NCBI GenBank assembly: GCA_003021005.1
Contig: PXRI01000008.1
Location: 173,161-237,160, forward strand
From: Halobacteriales archaeon QS_1_69_70
GTDB lineage: Archaea > Halobacteriota > Halobacteria > Halobacteriales > Haloarculaceae
Length of the DNA stretch: 64,000 nucleotides
Reading direction: 5' to 3'
The first letter of the stretch is position 1, and every line of letters begins with the position of its first letter. The translations under genes were made by a program, and so were the position numbers. This document shows, in pieces, positions 62,625 to 64,000 of the stretch. The notes under the pieces are model-generated. The model did no database searches, had not been told where the DNA came from, and was given only the letters and a program-made list of their open reading frames with translations.

Positions 62625-63568
62625 AGCTCGCCGTCCTCGGCGCCGGCGACGTGGGCGGCAGCGTCCTGGAGTTGGCGGGCGAATACGGCCACGAGGTCGT
62701 CGCCGTCGCCGACTCGACCACGGCCGCCGTCGACGAGGAGGGCCTCGACGCTGCGGCGGTGCTATCGCGCAAGCGGAACCGCGGCGGCGTCGGGAGCGCC
62801 GAGGTCGAGGCGGCGCTGTCGGCCGACTACGACGTCCTCGTGGAGGCGACGCCGACGACGCTCGGCGACGCCGAACCCGGGTTCTCCCACGTCCGGCAGG
62901 CCCTCGAGCGGGACCGCCACGTCGTCCTCGCCAACAAGGGCCCGGTCGCCGAGCGGTACGCCGACGTCCGCGCGCTGGAGGCCGACTCCGCCGGGACCGT
63001 CCTGTTCGAGGCCGCCGTCGGCGGCGCCATCCCGGTGCTGTCGACGATCGCCGGCCTGGAGGGCCAGGTTACCGCCGCCCGCGGCGTGCTCAACGGCACC
63101 GCCAACTTCATCCTCTCCCGGATGGCCGCCGAGGGCCTCGGGTACGAGCACGTCCTGGCGGAGGCCCAGGACCTCGGCGTCGCCGAACCGGACCCGACGT
63201 TCGACGTCGAGGGCACCGACGCCGCACTGAAGTGTGTCATCCTCGCGAACGTCCTGTTCGACGACGCGTACACGCTCGCGGACGCGGCCGTCGAGGGCAT
63301 CGCTGACCTGCCGGGCAGCGCCCTCGAGCTTGCCGCGGAGGACGGCCGCACGATCCGGCTGATCGGCGAGGTCACGGACGGCACGGTCCGTGTCGGCCCG
63401 CGGCTCGTCCCCGAGCACGGCACGCTGGCCGTCTCCGGTACCCTCAACATCGTCCAGCTGGACACCACCCACGCCGGCCGGCTGAACATCTCCGGTCGCG
63501 GTGCCGGCGGCGCGGAGACGGCGTCGGCGGTGCTGGCGGACGTGGGGCGGCTCCCGGGCCTCGAGTAG
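62621..63568 (+). CDS. hom: Homoserine dehydrogenase
   Basis: 315 residues, GTG start overlapping the previous stop. NAD(P)-binding LAVLGAGDVGGSVLELAG, catalytic region VVLANKGPVAERYADV, and GVLNGTANFILSRMAAEGLG plus LGVAEPDPTFDVEGTDAALK. Converts aspartate-semialdehyde to homoserine for threonine and methionine. The ACT domain is in a separate gene just upstream rather than fused at the C-terminus. Confidence 0.9.
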   Translation: MKLAVLGAGDVGGSVLELAGEYGHEVVAVADSTTAAVDEEGLDAAAVLSRKRNRGGVGSAEVEAALSADYDVLVEATPTTLGDAEPGFSHVRQALERDRHVVLANKGPVAERYADVRALEADSAGTVLFEAAVGGAIPVLSTIAGLEGQVTAARGVLNGTANFILSRMAAEGLGYEHVLAEAQDLGVAEPDPTFDVEGTDAALKCVILANVLFDDAYTLADAAVEGIADLPGSALELAAEDGRTIRLIGEVTDGTVRVGPRLVPEHGTLAVSGTLNIVQLDTTHAGRLNISGRGAGGAETASAVLADVGRLPGLE

Positions 63569-63763
63569 CTCACCGCGAGACGTCCGGTGGTCCCGACAGG
63601 GCGTCGACGGTTCCGTCGACTGCCGGTCCGTCCAATTCCGCATCCCTTGACATCAGGTCGCAAACCGCCCGAGGCGCCAGGTTTCGGCCGGGGGCCTTTC
63701 GAAATCGTTTTACGGGGCGTCGACGAACGTCCCCGATATAGCGCCTCAGCGCGTGAGACACCC

Positions 63764-64000
63764 ATGAGCGACAAACCGCACCAGAACCTGGCCATCATCG
63801 GCCACGTCGACCACGGCAAGAGCACGATGGTCGGGCGGCTCCTCTTCGAGACCGGGAGCGTCCCCGAACACGTCATCGAACAGTACCGCGAGGAAGCCGA
63901 GGAGAAGGGCAAGGGCGGCTTCGAGTTCGCCTACGTGATGGACAACCTCGCCGAGGAGCGCGAGCGCGGGGTCACCATCGACATCGCCCACCAGGAGTTC
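63764..64000 (+). CDS. tuf: Elongation factor 1-alpha (partial, runs off the window)
   Basis: ATG 63764 starts [20 protein letters not shown], with the intact P-loop GHVDHGKST, then [15 protein letters not shown] at the window edge. aEF-1A brings aminoacyl-tRNA to the ribosome. Unlike EF-2 here, its P-loop carries no intein. A TTTTACGG TATA-like element lies about 55 nt upstream. Confidence 0.92.
   Translation, partial: MSDKPHQNLAIIGHVDHGKSTMVGRLLFETGSVPEHVIEQYREEAEEKGKGGFEFAYVMDNLAEERERGVTIDIAHQEF

Overview
The window comes from a halophilic archaeon (class Halobacteria). The supporting signs are high GC, very acidic proteins, frequent GTG starts, TATA boxes about 25-30 nt before start codons (leaderless transcripts), archaeal EF-2 and EF-1A, type II GAPDH, SepF, archaemetzincin, an F420H2:NADP oxidoreductase and CPxC zinc micro-proteins. 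I cannot fix the genus.

Layout. 1-2.2 kb: an AT-richer island with a polysaccharide deacetylase and a formyltransferase-like gene, overlapping by 4 nt. 2.4-15.8 kb: a decayed accessory region, essentially a graveyard of toxin-antitoxin (TA) and regulator genes (wHTH/nucleotidyltransferase, UPF0175/PIN, DUF433/DUF5615, AbiEi, wHTH/PIN, two PemK/MazF-like modules, Doc/Fic). Many are frameshifted or truncated, with miniature mobile elements among them. 15.9-24.7 kb: envelope and metabolic genes (glycosyltransferase, two sulfatase-like enzymes, a lipid-flippase-like protein, cupin, R2-like oxidase). 25-32.5 kb: a secreted acidic protein, tRNA-Val(TAC), two DUF192 proteins, an ABC exporter with a palindromic operator, an ATP-grasp ligase and Hsp20. 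32.4-34.4 kb: an intact wHTH/AbiEii-like TA pair lying inside a destroyed NAD-dependent epimerase gene. 34.4-56.3 kb: mostly housekeeping genes (CPBP protease, GAPDH, JAMM protease, BtuF-like protein, archaemetzincin, UPF0146, HAD phosphatase, PAS signalling proteins, NpdG, ABC-2 exporter, Tat-exported hydrolase, SepF, PUA protein, histidine kinase, threonine aldolase, CDF transporter, PdxT). 56.4-64 kb: EF-2 with a 526-residue intein in its P-loop, then a broken isomerase, a lipoprotein, an ACT protein, homoserine dehydrogenase and the start of EF-1A.

Most notable: (1) the EF-2 intein, inserted between Lys and Thr of the GTPase P-loop, in a gene that is also frameshifted downstream; (2) a 107-bp MITE with a 3-bp TGA duplication that splits a PIN toxin gene, where removing it restores the reading frame, plus a second copy placed exactly at a stop codon at 61.67 kb; (3) a TA pair inserted in an epimerase gene; (4) two neighbouring PemK/MazF-like modules whose antitoxins are intact but whose toxins are dead; (5) two related non-autonomous elements with matching terminal repeats at 25.86 and 37.87 kb.

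Caution: frameshifts also occur in otherwise core genes (EF-2, a DUF4870-like gene). Some lesions may therefore be sequencing or assembly errors. All family names come from motif recognition by eye; no searches were run.
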